Shown: positions 47,581-59,419 of the stretch, in pieces
How the letters are laid out: the number at the start of each line of letters is the position of its first letter
Position numbering within the stretch: the stretch's first letter is position 1
Origin: Escarpia spicata
Taxonomy: Eukaryota; Annelida; Polychaeta; Sabellida; Siboglinidae
Length of the DNA stretch: 64,000 bases
Assembly: GCA_963995525.1 (NCBI GenBank)
Contig: OZ023207.1
Location: 5,667,944-5,731,943, forward strand
Reading direction: 5' to 3'
The notes under the pieces: model-generated
The model's input: only the letters and a program-made list of their open reading frames with translations
Database searches by the model: none
What the model was told of the DNA's origin: nothing
Position numbers and translations under genes: made by a program

Positions 47581-49424
47581 GTCTAGTTCTTAAAATATTG
47601 AAATAATAGGTTTTGAAGGGCACCATCTTTAAAGATGGCGGATATGTATATATATATATATATATACATATAGGCACACAAGTTATAGCTCTAGGTGACG
47701 CAGTTATTAGGATTATGTGAAAATTTATTTTGGCGGCCATTTGTGAAAATCCAAAATGGCCACTTTAAAAAACCGGCGAAAATACGTAGTGAACCTGATT
47801 ACAACGCTGAAAATTGGGTATCCAGCAACGGTATTAGAAATACAAACATGGTCACCAGGTACAAGGCCAGCAAGATTTCACCAGATCATTTTGTACCTGG
47901 CAAACCTTTTGGCTTTCGCTTTCCATAACAAGATAGCATAATTACAATTAAATTAAATACGTTAAGCAAATATGTTAAATTAATAACATGGAGCTAGACA
48001 TGGAACGTCCTCACAGTGGGCAAAGACAGCTATAAGCCGCATTTATACGGACACCGGAAGACACTCAAGGCACACGGAAAGTGTCACATAAAAATTAATG
48101 CAGTGATAAAAACTAGAAAAAGAACGATGACTTAGATGGAGTCTTATTAGGAAATACACAGGTGACCAACATAGTCACCTGGAGAGCGTGCACTGCCCCC
48201 TATGGGCCACTGCCAAGGCCCGGATATGATAGACAGGTAAGGTTGGTAGACAATTTTGCGTGAGGAGTTAGTGAAGTTTACCATGACATAGGCGTTGGAA
48301 GGATTGGGGGGTGAGCCCCCCAAATGTTGAGAGAGGAGGGGCTTAGACCTCAGTATTGAGTGTTTTATGTGGGTGATCACCATTCCAGCATCGGTGTAAA
48401 ATCTGAACAAAATTTGAATAGTTAGAAGTTTTGTAAACATGTTCTGCAACCCATGCACCCGTTGTTTTTTGCACAATTTTGAACGTAATCCCGGACGATG
48501 TTCAACAGCATCCCCCTGTCTTCAAATATCATGTCCGACCGACAGCGCGGAAGTGTTCATTGAGAGACCAGGTAAAATGAGAACGTCATTGCGAATTTTG
48601 TTGAATGTGGCATCACCCTCCATTACATTATGACAGTGTCCGAAGTGCTGAGTGAGAGGTATAAAACTGAAATCTCCACCCCAGACTCCACCACCTATCT
48701 ACCCCTGTCTTCCGATGTCATGTCTCACCGAATTGACAGCGATAGCGGAGTGGCGAACTGACGTTCCGAGCTCAGCACCTTCAATATTTCAATATTAGTT
48801 AGTTTCGACGCCATTGCGTGGCCATCAGATCTGCAACAAAGAACCCGTGTCTCGGAGATTTACCGTTACAATATGGTAGTTTTGGGATGCGATGGCAAAG
48901 TTCGCCTACATGCCAATATCTATACGCCATGCTATCACATTGTTGGAATCTCAGTAAATACATTTTATACATCCTTATTTTTATGTCTCATGAGCTTGTA
49001 GCTTTGGTTGGCATAATCACCCAACATGTCACAACTGTTACATCGGTGTTAAATCAGTTCCATGCACATAGTCGTACAACTTATTGTTCCAAAACTCTGA
49101 GTATTTTCAACAAGGGAACATTATTTCAAACTTAAGATTACCTACAATATTATAGTCGGACCTATGACTACCACCGACAGGACCATGTAATTAATTATAT
49201 AGAAACATTTGACGCCCTATTACGTAACACGGATTCAGGCAAGAACTGTATATGCCATTGAAAATGAAGTGATAAGACAAATGTGCTATTGAATAAATAC
49301 GATTACTGGACGAATGTGATCTAGATGACCAAATACAGTTTATATTGAACAATGCGGATTTAAAATAAGAAATTTTATAATATTAAACATGTTAAATATA
49401 AAAACAACTTAACATAATTACACA
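47581..49424. other. no gene; several repeat-like short motifs
   Basis: An (AT)n run lies at about 47645-47670. GGCGGCCATTTGTG and CCAAAATGGCCAC (47731-47764) form an inverted pair. Two related blocks with CCCCTGTCTTC.GATGTCATG-like cores occur near 48511 and 48702. The 109-codon minus frame at 48147-48476 overlaps a GGGGGGTGAGCCCCCC inverted motif at 48304 and is not convincing. Confidence 0.4.
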
Positions 49425-49428
49425 CACA

Positions 49429-49496
<68 letters not shown>

Positions 49497-49575
49497 CACA
49501 CAAACACACACAAACACACACGCACACATACGCACACATACGCACACACGCTCCACACACACACATGCACACACA
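49425..49575. repeat. (CACG)n then (CA)n microsatellite
   Basis: CGCA tetranucleotides to about 49483, then CA-rich units with occasional AAAC, CATACG and CTCC. Cys/Val/Arg frames on the minus strand are by-products. Confidence 0.96.
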
Positions 49576-49621
49576 CTTTAAACATTTTAATACTTCTTTC
49601 ATGTTTTATTTGTATGTGAAT

Positions 49622-49745
49622 CATGGGCGGAATGCCCCACTGCCTGAATGCCCCACTGCCTGAATGCACCACTACCTGAATGCACAAAACCTAGTCGCAA
49701 TGCACAAACGGATGCATCACTTTTGGTCGGAATGCACCACTGATG
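49622..49745 (+). repeat. short minisatellite related to the one at 53.0-53.3 kb
   Basis: Units of the form CTGAATGCACCACTAC, CTGAATGCCCCACTGC and GTCGCAATGCACAAAC. The reverse complement of 53230-53310 shows the same unit types (CTGAATGCACCAGTCG, GGTCGCAATGCTCCAA). Confidence 0.75.
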
Positions 49746-50106
49746 ATACTACTGTCAAACCTATGTAAAATATAGTTAATTCAGTTGTACATATTAAACA
49801 GTTATATATTAAATGCATAATTTATAAAGAGAAAACACATTTTGTGAACTTTCTATACATTCTTGAAAGTAAACTCGATAGGTTTTGTCTTTCATGTTTT
49901 GTCAAGTGTAATTTAAGTTGGCTTGGACATCGGAAGACGGGTGTGTGTATGTGTTTGTGCGCGCGCGCGTGTGCGTGCGTGCGTGTTGCTGGATGTTTGA
50001 AGTTAGTGAATTTTTTTCCGGGTGACCTGGTTATTCACAACAGATCCGGGAGTTTATATATATATATATATATATAGTGTATATATATATATATATACAT
50101 ATACAT
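49746..50106. other. no gene; simple-sequence tracts
   Basis: A GCGCGCGCGTGTGCGTGCGT tract at about 49960-49985 and (TA)n at 50053-50098. There is no protein-coding evidence. Confidence 0.7.
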
Positions 50107-52215
50107 GTATAATAATAATAATACCATTTATTTGTATTGCGCCCGAATCAATCAAATTGCTCTCAGGCGCTTTACGTGCATGTATACGTAACTACTTAGA
50201 ATTGTATTATAGATAGAAAAAAAAATCATTCTAAAATTTATACCATAAAATAATAAATAAAACATTCATTGTATAATTATTACACCTCCATGTACAAACA
50301 ATTAAAATTATATGATAAGTATTAAACAATATAAAATAAGTGAATTAAAAAATGTAATAAATAATTTTAACATAATAATAATAATAATTACATAAAATAT
50401 GGGTAAGTTCATTTGATAAAGTCCACATCATATTACAGAAACGCTTATCTAAAAAGATGTTTTAAGAAGTATGTGATGCCACATTTCAAAACACAATCAG
50501 TTGACGTTGCGCTGTCGACTCTCTGATAACGTTCAGTGATTTACGATTGCAGCCATGCTGAGTCTGTGATGCCGAACGAATGTTCCAGTCGAGTCATCGA
50601 CAAATCTTGCATCACATGAACAGTGGACACGATCACCTCCACAGTGGACTATGCTTTGCCGGATGTCATTCACTATCTTTACGAAGTGGTCGCCGAAACG
50701 TTGGGCCAAACCACTCGAAGACACACACAACGGCAGTTTCACAAAGCCAGTGTTTCCCACAAGGTTTTTTGTGATGTTGAATGGCTGCTTTTGGTCACTC
50801 CCACAACTTGCAATCTTATCGGAGTAGTAACTACGCCTCGTGGTGAGTAACATATGGTTTACGGCCACACATTGCGCCCGATATTCTTGGCGATGTAAAC
50901 GAGGCCAGTACGTAGCCAAGTCCACTCCGACGTAATCCAGTGTCGTATGCTTCCACCATTGCCCCAACAGGTCCATCAATGTAAAAATCTGAGAAAGATA
51001 TAATATCTTTGCAGAAATCAGAAACACATATATGACGCAATCTGCGAAAGGTTAGTGTTTTCCGCACCCCAGCCGACTTTCTTGCAATTACCACAAAACT
51101 TATAGCCAGGTGGCCTCCAGATTGATTGCCGTGTGTGTCGCATAAACACGGAGCATAGACAGTTGGTAGTACAGGTACTACGCAAGTATTAGTATTATCC
51201 GTAATGATGACCACATCCAAGATGTGCCCCGTACTGTGGGTGGTGTCTTTCGTTAGTTGCTTCATTCCGCGGTCGCCGAGTGACTTGGAAAAGCGTCGTA
51301 CGTCCGGTTCTGTTGGAATGTCCAAGTGAAAGTTCAAATCGCCAGTGATAATAATATCATGCGTATCCAGTATTATGTCGTCTAAATACGCAGACCACTA
51401 GTCGAAGAAAACGGTGCTGGTATAAACCATTTCGCTTCGATGGTGGCGGAAGATTCACGACACACAACCTGGAGGTGACACTACGTGTAGTTATATAGTA
51501 ATCGGAATGTTCAAAATGAATGTAATTTATTGTCAGGCCGGAATTGTACAACGTTTTCCACCAGGTCATGACACGGAATGAATTTCGTATCCACATGAAA
51601 CTAACGCTCTTATCACGTGATCGTCAACGACACTACCGAGCCACGTCTCCATCAAAGCTAAAATATCGTCACGTCAGATACAGAGATCGCTTTATTCTTG
51701 ACCGAACGTACAGTGATGCAATGCACATTCAATTTAGCGATACACGAACGCCCGATCTCAATGGAGGTGACAATGTTCTCGGAAAGGAGGTTACGTATTG
51801 ATGTCCTTATTTTCCGGTTGGCGGAAGCCGACGTGACGCAACGGTTTACAACTACACGAATTGGTCTTTGTTTGAGCCTGCCATCCCTACAACCGCGGCG
51901 AGTGCTTGCACGCTTGACTTGTCAAGACCCGGGGTAAACTCCACTGACATGTCCAGGGTAAAGTCCATTGCCAATGTTTATCAATACATTTCTGCTGTAA
52001 GCCATAATTCCAAGAAGAATGGCAAGTCTATTTCAAGCCATGCACATCAGACCGTGGCAGTTCAGTCAGTGGCACACATTCAGGTAGAATTTCAAGATAC
52101 ATCCGACGTCTTTAAATACATAAAATCACGATATTCGGGAAGCAATGTGGTATCAAGACTATATGGCACCAGCAGCGACAGTATTCCAGATCTAATTGAC
52201 ACAACCTAATGTAGG
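50107..52215 (-). pseudogene. CR1-like LINE with APE endonuclease, internally deleted
   Basis: Read right to left. PPEYRDFMYLKTSD near 52125 resembles the text that precedes the endonuclease in CR1-like ORF2s of molluscs as I recall it. VRSVKNKAISVSDV (about 51700) is the usual start of the domain. After that come VENVVQFRPDN, SFEHSDYYITT and, in the next frame, IIITGDLNFHLDIP at 51320-51361, the conserved GD.N.H strand of APE-type endonucleases. GHILDVVI and a linker with HRQEYRAQCVAVNHML, YYSDKIASCGSDQK and LAQRFGDHFVKI run to 50533. The reverse transcriptase should follow but is missing. Instead there is AT-rich DNA and, at 50107-50175, the complement of a 3' UTR end (GCGCCTGAGAGCAATTTGAT and an (ATT)n tail). 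Several frameshifts are present. It is a dead copy with a large internal deletion, or two separate fragments in line. Confidence 0.82.
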
Positions 52216-52994
52216 TTGTATACGCAATCGTAGTCGTATATGCTTCAGTGAACAGCAACGAAGTCTGTTCCAGACATGACACGCCCAAATATATATATAT
52301 ATACATAAATTATTATATAATTAATACGATGTTTCGCGGATGTTTTCGTTTCGATTAGTTAGACAATATTGTTGTCTAAACTTTTTAACTACTTAGACAA
52401 TATTGAAGTATTTTCTTCGTATACAGTTTTGGTGTACTTTTCTACAGTGTACGTGCCAATGAAAAAAACCCAGCAATGTTCTTATATTTACCTGTAATGA
52501 ATGAATCAATACAATCATGCAGCAAATATAATAATAGTAATAAAATATATGTATATATCATGTGAGTATTTATAAAAATTAACGTAATTTTATGGCAATA
52601 AAGTGTAATTTTAAGTCAGCCTTTTTAATATCAAGATACGTTAGTTTAATTTAACATGGACCAATATCTGAAAATGATCATTATAATATAATTTGTTCTA
52701 CATACCTACCAAGTTTCATGCTTTTATCACATAGCGCACAATGATTTTGTTATAGTTTGTAACAATGACGCCCACTACACATATACAATATTATCTATTA
52801 CCAACAACGGATTGAAATGAATGAATATTAAACTAAACGGTCCATGAATCTAACACAATTAGTTGTGCTCCGCGAAATATAGTAAAAATGTAAGATATTT
52901 ACATATATAATTACCCATACAATACTAATGTATGATTTATTAATATATACAAATAGTATGACAAATAGCCATGACATAATTTTATATACCAAAA
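52216..52994. other. no gene recognised
   Basis: AT-rich spacer. TAGACAATATTGTTGTCTAA at 52360-52379 is a short palindrome, and TAGACAATATTGAAG follows at 52395. Confidence 0.5.
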
Positions 52995-53290
52995 GTGGTG
53001 CATTGCGACCAGACCGTTGGAGCATTGCGACCAGACCGTTGGAGCATTGCGACCAGACCGTTGGAGCATTGCGACCAGACCGTTGGAGCATTGCGACCAG
53101 ACCGTTGGAGCATTGCGACCAGACCGTTGGAGCATTGCGACCAGATCGTTGAAGCATTGCGACCAGACCGTTGGAGCATTGCGACCAGACCGTTGGAGCA
53201 TTGCGACCAGACCATTGGAGCATTGCGACCAGGCGATTGGAGCATTGCGACCAGGCTGTTGGTACATTACGACTGGTGCATTCAGACAGC
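52995..53290. repeat. 22-bp tandem repeat
   Basis: About 13 units of TTGGAGCATTGCGACCAGAC plus CG. The right end is diverged (AGGCGATTGG, AGGCTGTTGG). The frames on both strands are open because of the repeat. It lies immediately outside the inverted-repeat element. Confidence 0.95.
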
Positions 53291-53324
53291 GGTGTATTCC
53301 GACCATTTTCCTTGTATGTACTTG

Positions 53325-53770
53325 ATTGTCCAATGGCTCAAACAGAAGACCTTGTCATGTCTCCCTAAAATAATTTCTTTGCATTTTTTATTAGTCCATG
53401 TTATCTAGTAACAAAATACACAAGGTGTAGACTTCACACCCGCTTGCCTTTTTAAGAATCCATGACGGCCGCCGAAAAGTTAGAAATGACATAACTTCTG
53501 AACGAATTGACATAGGAAGGTCATCTTGAGGTACAGACATAGGTTTTAGGTGGCAAAGAATTTATATATCCGAGGTTTTCATCAATATTGGTTGATTTTT
53601 TTATTGCAGAACAATCCAATATGGCTGCCAAAATGACTGCCGAAATGCTAAAAATGCTTTAACATGGCATAATTTAGGAGCTAGTTGACATAGAACGACG
53701 ATATTGGTGTCTGGGTATTGGTTTTTGGGGTCAGGGATTCTGGTGTTTTTATGACGATTTGTGGAATCCA
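53325..53770 (+). repeat. left inverted-repeat arm
   Basis: Pairs with 56430-56832. It has ATGACGGCCGCCGAAA where the right arm has an extra AAGATGGCC unit, so the arms have diverged by substitutions and small indels. Confidence 0.85.
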
Positions 53771-54111
53771 TATGCGGCCAAATTATCATATGTCCTCCAA
53801 AATAAAAATAAATATCTTAAGCCAACAACTACTGTTGGTATTTGTTTGTTGATACAAAATAATCAAATTCAAACGGACATATCAAATGAACAGGCTATTT
53901 ATTGATTACAATCCATCATGAACTCCTCACCGTATTGGCAGTAAACATATACTGTAAGTGATAGTGATTCGTGACCGTTTCAGAAAACCTACATATCAAG
54001 ATATTATTATTATTATGAAAATATTACCTCGATTTCATTATAAAACACATCAGGTAGCAACACTATCCAAGTACAGTACAACTACTGGATGATCAACTGG
54101 ACACAATTATA

Positions 54112-55810
54112 TCAAAAAATATACCGAAAAGCCTTCATTATGTGCCTCATTAACATTATGGCACAATTTCTCCTGATCCTCGTTAGACACATTAACAACA
54201 TACTGATTCTCATCTGACACATCCTCGTCATCTTCATCCTCAGTAGACGCCTTCCTATTGAATGGGTTGTTGCACTGAAGTCCTCCCCCACATAAACAAA
54301 AGATGGTGTATGCGACTTGGCGTTCTGTACATCCGCAGTTGTTGCCTTTACAGGGTCAGTCTGACTCACAACGGCATCGTGTGAGCTTGAGTATAGACTC
54401 AGGAGCTAGGGGTACTCCACCAACAACTGTGCCAGGATATAGGCTTCTGTTGTCATGGTCTGCCTCCCATCCCAACTCTACTGGGTTGGGAGAGAGAGAG
54501 ATCCGATTATAGGGCTCCATGCCATTATGCAACATGGTAACGGCATCTGAGCACATTCTGGACAAATGCCTCAGTTGTTATGGTGGGAGAGAGCATAGTT
54601 TTGGGGCAGAGGTAGTACTCATTCCAGTTTTCAGCGCCCACATGCGCTGATGGCACTCTGTCATGGAGTCACACTTCAGTTTGCTACCATAAGATGCAAC
54701 CATAAATGCAATTGCCTCCCTCTCGACCTGCTCCATGTTACCATCAACTATACTGATAGTGTGTGTCGAGTTTCAATCCCTTCTTTGTTACTGATATGGC
54801 AGTTACCTTTCCAACTCAGTAAGTGGCTGCCACAATATCACACCCATTTATGGCATGAAGTGCAAGAACCTGTGAGATGATATCGGAGTGCTTCTTCACA
54901 GTTCACGCGGGAATGTCAACACTTGTTCCGTCATGGATAGGAGACTGCATGATCATGGGACACTGCAGGTTTTGGGCTGCATAATGGTGGAGAAGTATCA
55001 CAAAAACTTCCGTGTCGTAAGCAACGACGGAGACCCTTGCCTGTGGATCCTGGCCAATAAAAATGGCATGTTGGGTCATGATGATGTCTGCCTCATCATG
55101 TTTAGAAACATTTAAGTTAGCTGCAAATGAGGTTGTTTTCGCCCTTTGAACACTTGAGTCGGAACTGCATCTTCTCCGGTCATCACAAGATGATGGTCCT
55201 GTGTGGAATTGTTGAGGAAGTCGTTATCGTTCCTGTCAAACGCCAGGTACATGTCGCTTTAATAATAATAATAAGATAACTTCTAGTGCGCCCAAATCCT
55301 TGGAAACCAAGCTCAGAGGCGCATAAAAACAAAGGGATTGGTCAATCTCAAAATCCATAAGCTGTATTCCAGTTGTCAACAGATGGATCAAGGTGCTAGG
55401 GAGCTACGGTGGATAAGCAAAGTTGTAAAGTTTTAAATGACGACGGGATTTTATAATATTTTCCAACTGATCTAACATTAAGAGTTTGGAACCAACCGGA
55501 CTGTGAAGCCGTGAACAAATGTCTGGACTGAGTCCTTTGCAGGCCAATCAATTGTCCAGAGAGCAGCGGAGACATCAATGCATACAGCACTCGGAGATCC
55601 CCAAGCCCCAAGTTTGACTTCCACAGCTAGGTTTTTCTTGAGCGTTGATTTGCCGGTCGCCATTCTCATGCTATATGGATTGAACATGGAAGGTGCGTAG
55701 GCTGCCAGCTCGGTTGAGAGTACTTAGAGTAAGTCGAGATCTCTGTTGCTGACTAGAAGATCTATGACTCTGGTGTAGATTGCCTCCCGGTCCAACATTT
55801 TGTGCTCCCC
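54112..55810 (-). pseudogene. decayed member of an animal multicopy PIN-like / Cys-cluster gene family
   Basis: Reading right to left in several frames. MLDREAIYTRVIDLL (55798) is followed by an internal stop, then LAAYAPSMF, TGKSTLKKNLAVEV, ALWTIDWPA, a LINE insertion, and SDMYLAFDR at 55257. Next come MTGEDAVP, EADIIMTQHA, SVVAYDTEVFVILLHHY, VLALHAINGCD, and a domain with ELGW-type VELGWEADHDNRSLYPG and VPLAPESILKLTRCRCES. The C-terminal Cys cluster reads NNCGCTERQVAYTIFCLC and GGGLQCNNPFN. I recall this layout from many uncharacterised proteins in cnidarians and molluscs; the EAD and DTD-like acidic residues and GCD motif suggest a PIN/5'-nuclease-like fold. Here GCDT reads GCDI, and there are at least two stops and several frameshifts. 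The function of the family is unknown to me. Confidence 0.7.
55258..55490 (-). mobile_element. 5'-truncated LINE insertion in the pseudogene
   Basis: On the minus strand: a C-terminal remnant (YYKIPSSFKTLQLCL), then ATGCGCCTCTGAGCTTGGTT of the CR1/L2-like 3' UTR, and an (ATT)n tail at about 55260-55275. The host reading frame resumes directly after the tail with SDMYLAFDR, so the insertion happened in a gene copy that was otherwise continuous here. Confidence 0.75.
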
Positions 55811-56429
55811 AATCGAATGAAAAAAGCGTTATTGTGTGAGCTCTGTGTCAATGCAAACTTGTTGGTAACGGTGTTAAAAAATGGAAATATAGCAACAGTC
55901 AACTATAGCTTATACATTAAACTAACGGAAACGTATTATTTTAATATGGATGCCGTGTAAATTATGCGCTTACAGATGCGTTTTCAAAGAAGACTGTCAA
56001 CTCAGACAGCCTTTTTGGCTTACCAGGCATACAAGATTACCCCTTATGAAAACATATATTTTAAGAAATGTCATATTTTTGCATGCACCTATACTGCAAG
56101 ATACAACTTTACAGTTTGACCTATTAATGGTCTAGCTATAGCATTATAAAGATTCTAGGCCGTCAAATGATATTGACCTATGCCTTAGCATGTGACTTTT
56201 ACCTTCGGGTGTACATATGATGTAGGTATTTGGATTCGTCATCTTCAAAACCCCCATGAAAGAGGCTTTGATTTGCTTTGCTACATCTTTAATGCTAACA
56301 TTCTAAAACATTTTAAGGGTTTCAGGACTTCAAATTAGCTTGATTTCGACCTATTTGACATGACGTTATCTTCTAAGCATCGCCAAACATACCCCAAAGA
56401 AACAGCCTGAAAAAACCCATTATTTTGAC
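55811..56429. other. 5' flank of the pseudogene inside the inverted-repeat pair
   Basis: AT-rich, with no further homology noticed. It may hold upstream coding sequence too decayed to see, or the promoter region of the element's gene. Confidence 0.4.
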
Positions 56430-56832
56430 ACCAACATCATCATTCTATCTCATATAATTCTAAAGTTATAAGAATGTCAAGGAGTTTTGGTGTTTCGGTA
56501 GTCATTTTAGCAGCCATATTGCATTTTTCTGCAACAAGAACTCAACCAATCTTGTTGAAAACCTCAGAAATATATTCATTGCCCCCCAAAAAAAACCTAT
56601 GTCTAGACCCCAATATCACTTTCCTAAGTCAATTCGTTCAGAAGTAATGTCTTTCTAGCATTTCGGCGGCCATCTTGCCGGCCATCTTGGATTCTGAAAA
56701 AGGCAAGCCGGTGTAAAGTCCACACCCAGTGGATTTTGTTATTAGATGACATGGACAGTAAAAATGAAAAGAAATTATTTTAGGGAGACATGACAAGGTT
56801 TTGGGAAAATGTACGGTTCAGCCATTGGACTA
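56430..56832 (-). repeat. right inverted-repeat arm
   Basis: Complement of the left arm. On the minus strand it contains CAAGATGGCCGGCAAGATGG near 56685, a reiteration reduced in the left arm. Confidence 0.85.
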
Positions 56833-57798
56833 TGAATATTGTGGTATGTAGTACCGACTATGTCGTGTGGATATTTTGTGGAAACGGAACGCAAGATGAA
56901 GTCACACTACCTCGTCACACCGACGTAGTGCCTTCGCTGTTCTCCACACACTGCCACCAGGTGCCGCCTAGTGTTGAGGTGTGAATGAGCAGTCATGCGT
57001 GACGCCATCGAAGCACTCTCTGCGACGCCACGCTGAACAGAGCAACGCTAAGTTCAGTGAGTGTTCCGAGTTTACGACTCAGGTGCCGACTGCGGTAACT
57101 GGAGCGCGCGGGGCCAGTCGTGTGACTCGAGGGCGGGGATATATGATCACCCAACCGCGACGACGTTGTGTAGGCGAACGTTCCTGCGATCAGCGACGCC
57201 TCGGCACTAATGGCGGAATAATAAGCGGACTCTTTATCGGCCTTCTGTTACAGGTACGCCACTTCTGGAGAGAACGGGTGAGCGAGAATCGATATTTACG
57301 GTGTTACGCGGTGTAGTGGTGGGGTAAACACATGCTTGTAGCTTAACCAGGGTCATGGTGTCACCCATGGAGGTGTAGTCGCCTACGCGAGTCGGGACAG
57401 AATGTGCCAAAGAACTCGGGACTTCCCCTCAGCGCTGTCAACAGACACACCTGTGTTTGCAATATGTTCACACATGTAATGCTTCTGGTATGTTAGTGTA
57501 AACGTCTCGGTAGAAACAAGACGTCAGGAGATGAAGGTTGACTTAGTGTTGGAGCTCGTCGTGGTTGACTAGTTAAGTCGGTCGGATTTGAACCTGGTAT
57601 TTGAGGGGGTCAGCATGCCTGTGAAATAGGGTGTGTCGTGAATGGCTGACTGACTGGCTGGATACCCTGGCGTGTTGGGGGTAAATCATTTACAGCGACT
57701 CTCGACAAGACGATAAACTTTGATAGCTTCTTGAATGAACGACTCGTGGCATTTAGTGCTCAGTGGCAAGACTGAGTACTTCGGAATCGTTGACGGTG
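56833..57798. other. no gene; locally GC-richer segment
   Basis: From about 56880 to 57320 the DNA is richer in GC and CpG than most of the window (for example GGAGCGCGCGGGGCC at 57101), which could mark a promoter or first exon. The 111-codon frame at 56981-57316 has no known domain. A CpG-island promoter is possible but not supported by a TATA box or downstream exon. Confidence 0.3.
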
Positions 57799-57845
57799 TG
57801 TGGGCGCGTGCGTGCATGCGTGCGTGCGTGCGTGCGTGCGTGGGG
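57799..57845. repeat. (GTGC)n microsatellite
   Basis: About 10 tetranucleotide units, complementary in type to the (CACG)n tracts elsewhere. Confidence 0.93.
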
Positions 57846-58057
57846 TGTTGATGGGGGTGGGTGGGTGGATACGGTTCTACGTGCGTGTGCAGGCGGCGTG
57901 GTAAACGTCAGTGGTAGGACAAACAGCAGTATCATGAAGACTATTCCAAATGTATATATCCATACATCCGGCGACATATTTGTATATTGTATCGTTACCT
58001 ATAGGATGACAATACAAACAAAACAAGAATCGCCAACTTGAGATACAACCTTCTGAA

Positions 58058-58205
58058 TTGTTGATCCACCCCACACACCACCCCATTGACAGCCCCCAGG
58101 GTGAAATGTTGATCCACCCCACACACCACCCCATTGACAGCCCCCAGGGTGAAATGTTGATCCACCCCACACACCACCCCATTGACAGCCCCCAGGGTGA
58201 CATGA
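58058..58205. repeat. 48-bp repeat, three units
   Basis: Three near-identical units containing GATCCACCCCACACACCACC and ATTGACAGCCCCCAGGG. Confidence 0.95.
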
Positions 58206-58256
58206 AAAAACATATAATAAGTACATGAACACCCAGTGACCCAAGTGGGTCTGGTA

Positions 58257-58975
<719 letters not shown>

Positions 58976-59419
58976 CCCACAGTCTCGCTGGCGTCGGAAC
59001 AAAATTAACATTGAGGGGGCTGAGCCGGAGCTTCAGTTCTCCGCTGTCTGTCATGACTTTGGAAAGACAGGGGTGGGATGAGGTGTTTTTGAAGATTTGT
59101 TGGGACGACGTTGTACATTTTTGTAGGAAAGCAGAAAGATGCACGGGTGCTGTTGGATTCAACTCAAAAGTTGTAACTCGACTGGCGCTCAACCAACAAA
59201 TATTAAAAACCCACAAAAGATCGTCTGATTTAATTGTTCGTAAACTCTTTTCATTTGTGCGATTGATATTTAATCTATATAATAATACTTTAACATTTGA
59301 GCATTGTAAGTGCAATGAATCCTGAGGCTCTTAGGTTCACGCGCCTCTTTCCCTGTTCAATCGCTTCCCTTGATCAATGGCCCCTGTTTCATCTACCAAT
59401 TGATGTATTCCTGTGAAAA
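58976..59419. other. no gene recognised
   Basis: Unique-looking spacer. Overlapping frames at 58905-59315 (minus) and 59011-59325 (plus) are without known motifs. Confidence 0.45.

Larger units (their letters stand above)
53325..56832. mobile_element. candidate long-TIR element carrying a decayed PIN-like gene
   Basis: Inverted repeats of 400-450 bp at 53325-53770 and 56430-56832 enclose about 2.7 kb. Outer matching bases include GTCCAATGGCT, CTTGTCATGTCTCCC and TAAAATAATTTCTTT. The inner part includes ACTTCTGAACGAATTGAC and GACATAGGTTTT. Beyond both outer edges similarity stops. Inside lies one decayed gene on the minus strand. I infer a mobile unit because the arms are adjacent, facing and enclose a multicopy-type gene, but no TSD could be assigned, and two independent dispersed repeats in opposite orientation would look the same. 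Confidence 0.5.

Noticed and set aside
51868..52209. 113-codon plus-strand frame
   Set aside because: It is antisense to the LINE ORF relic on the minus strand.
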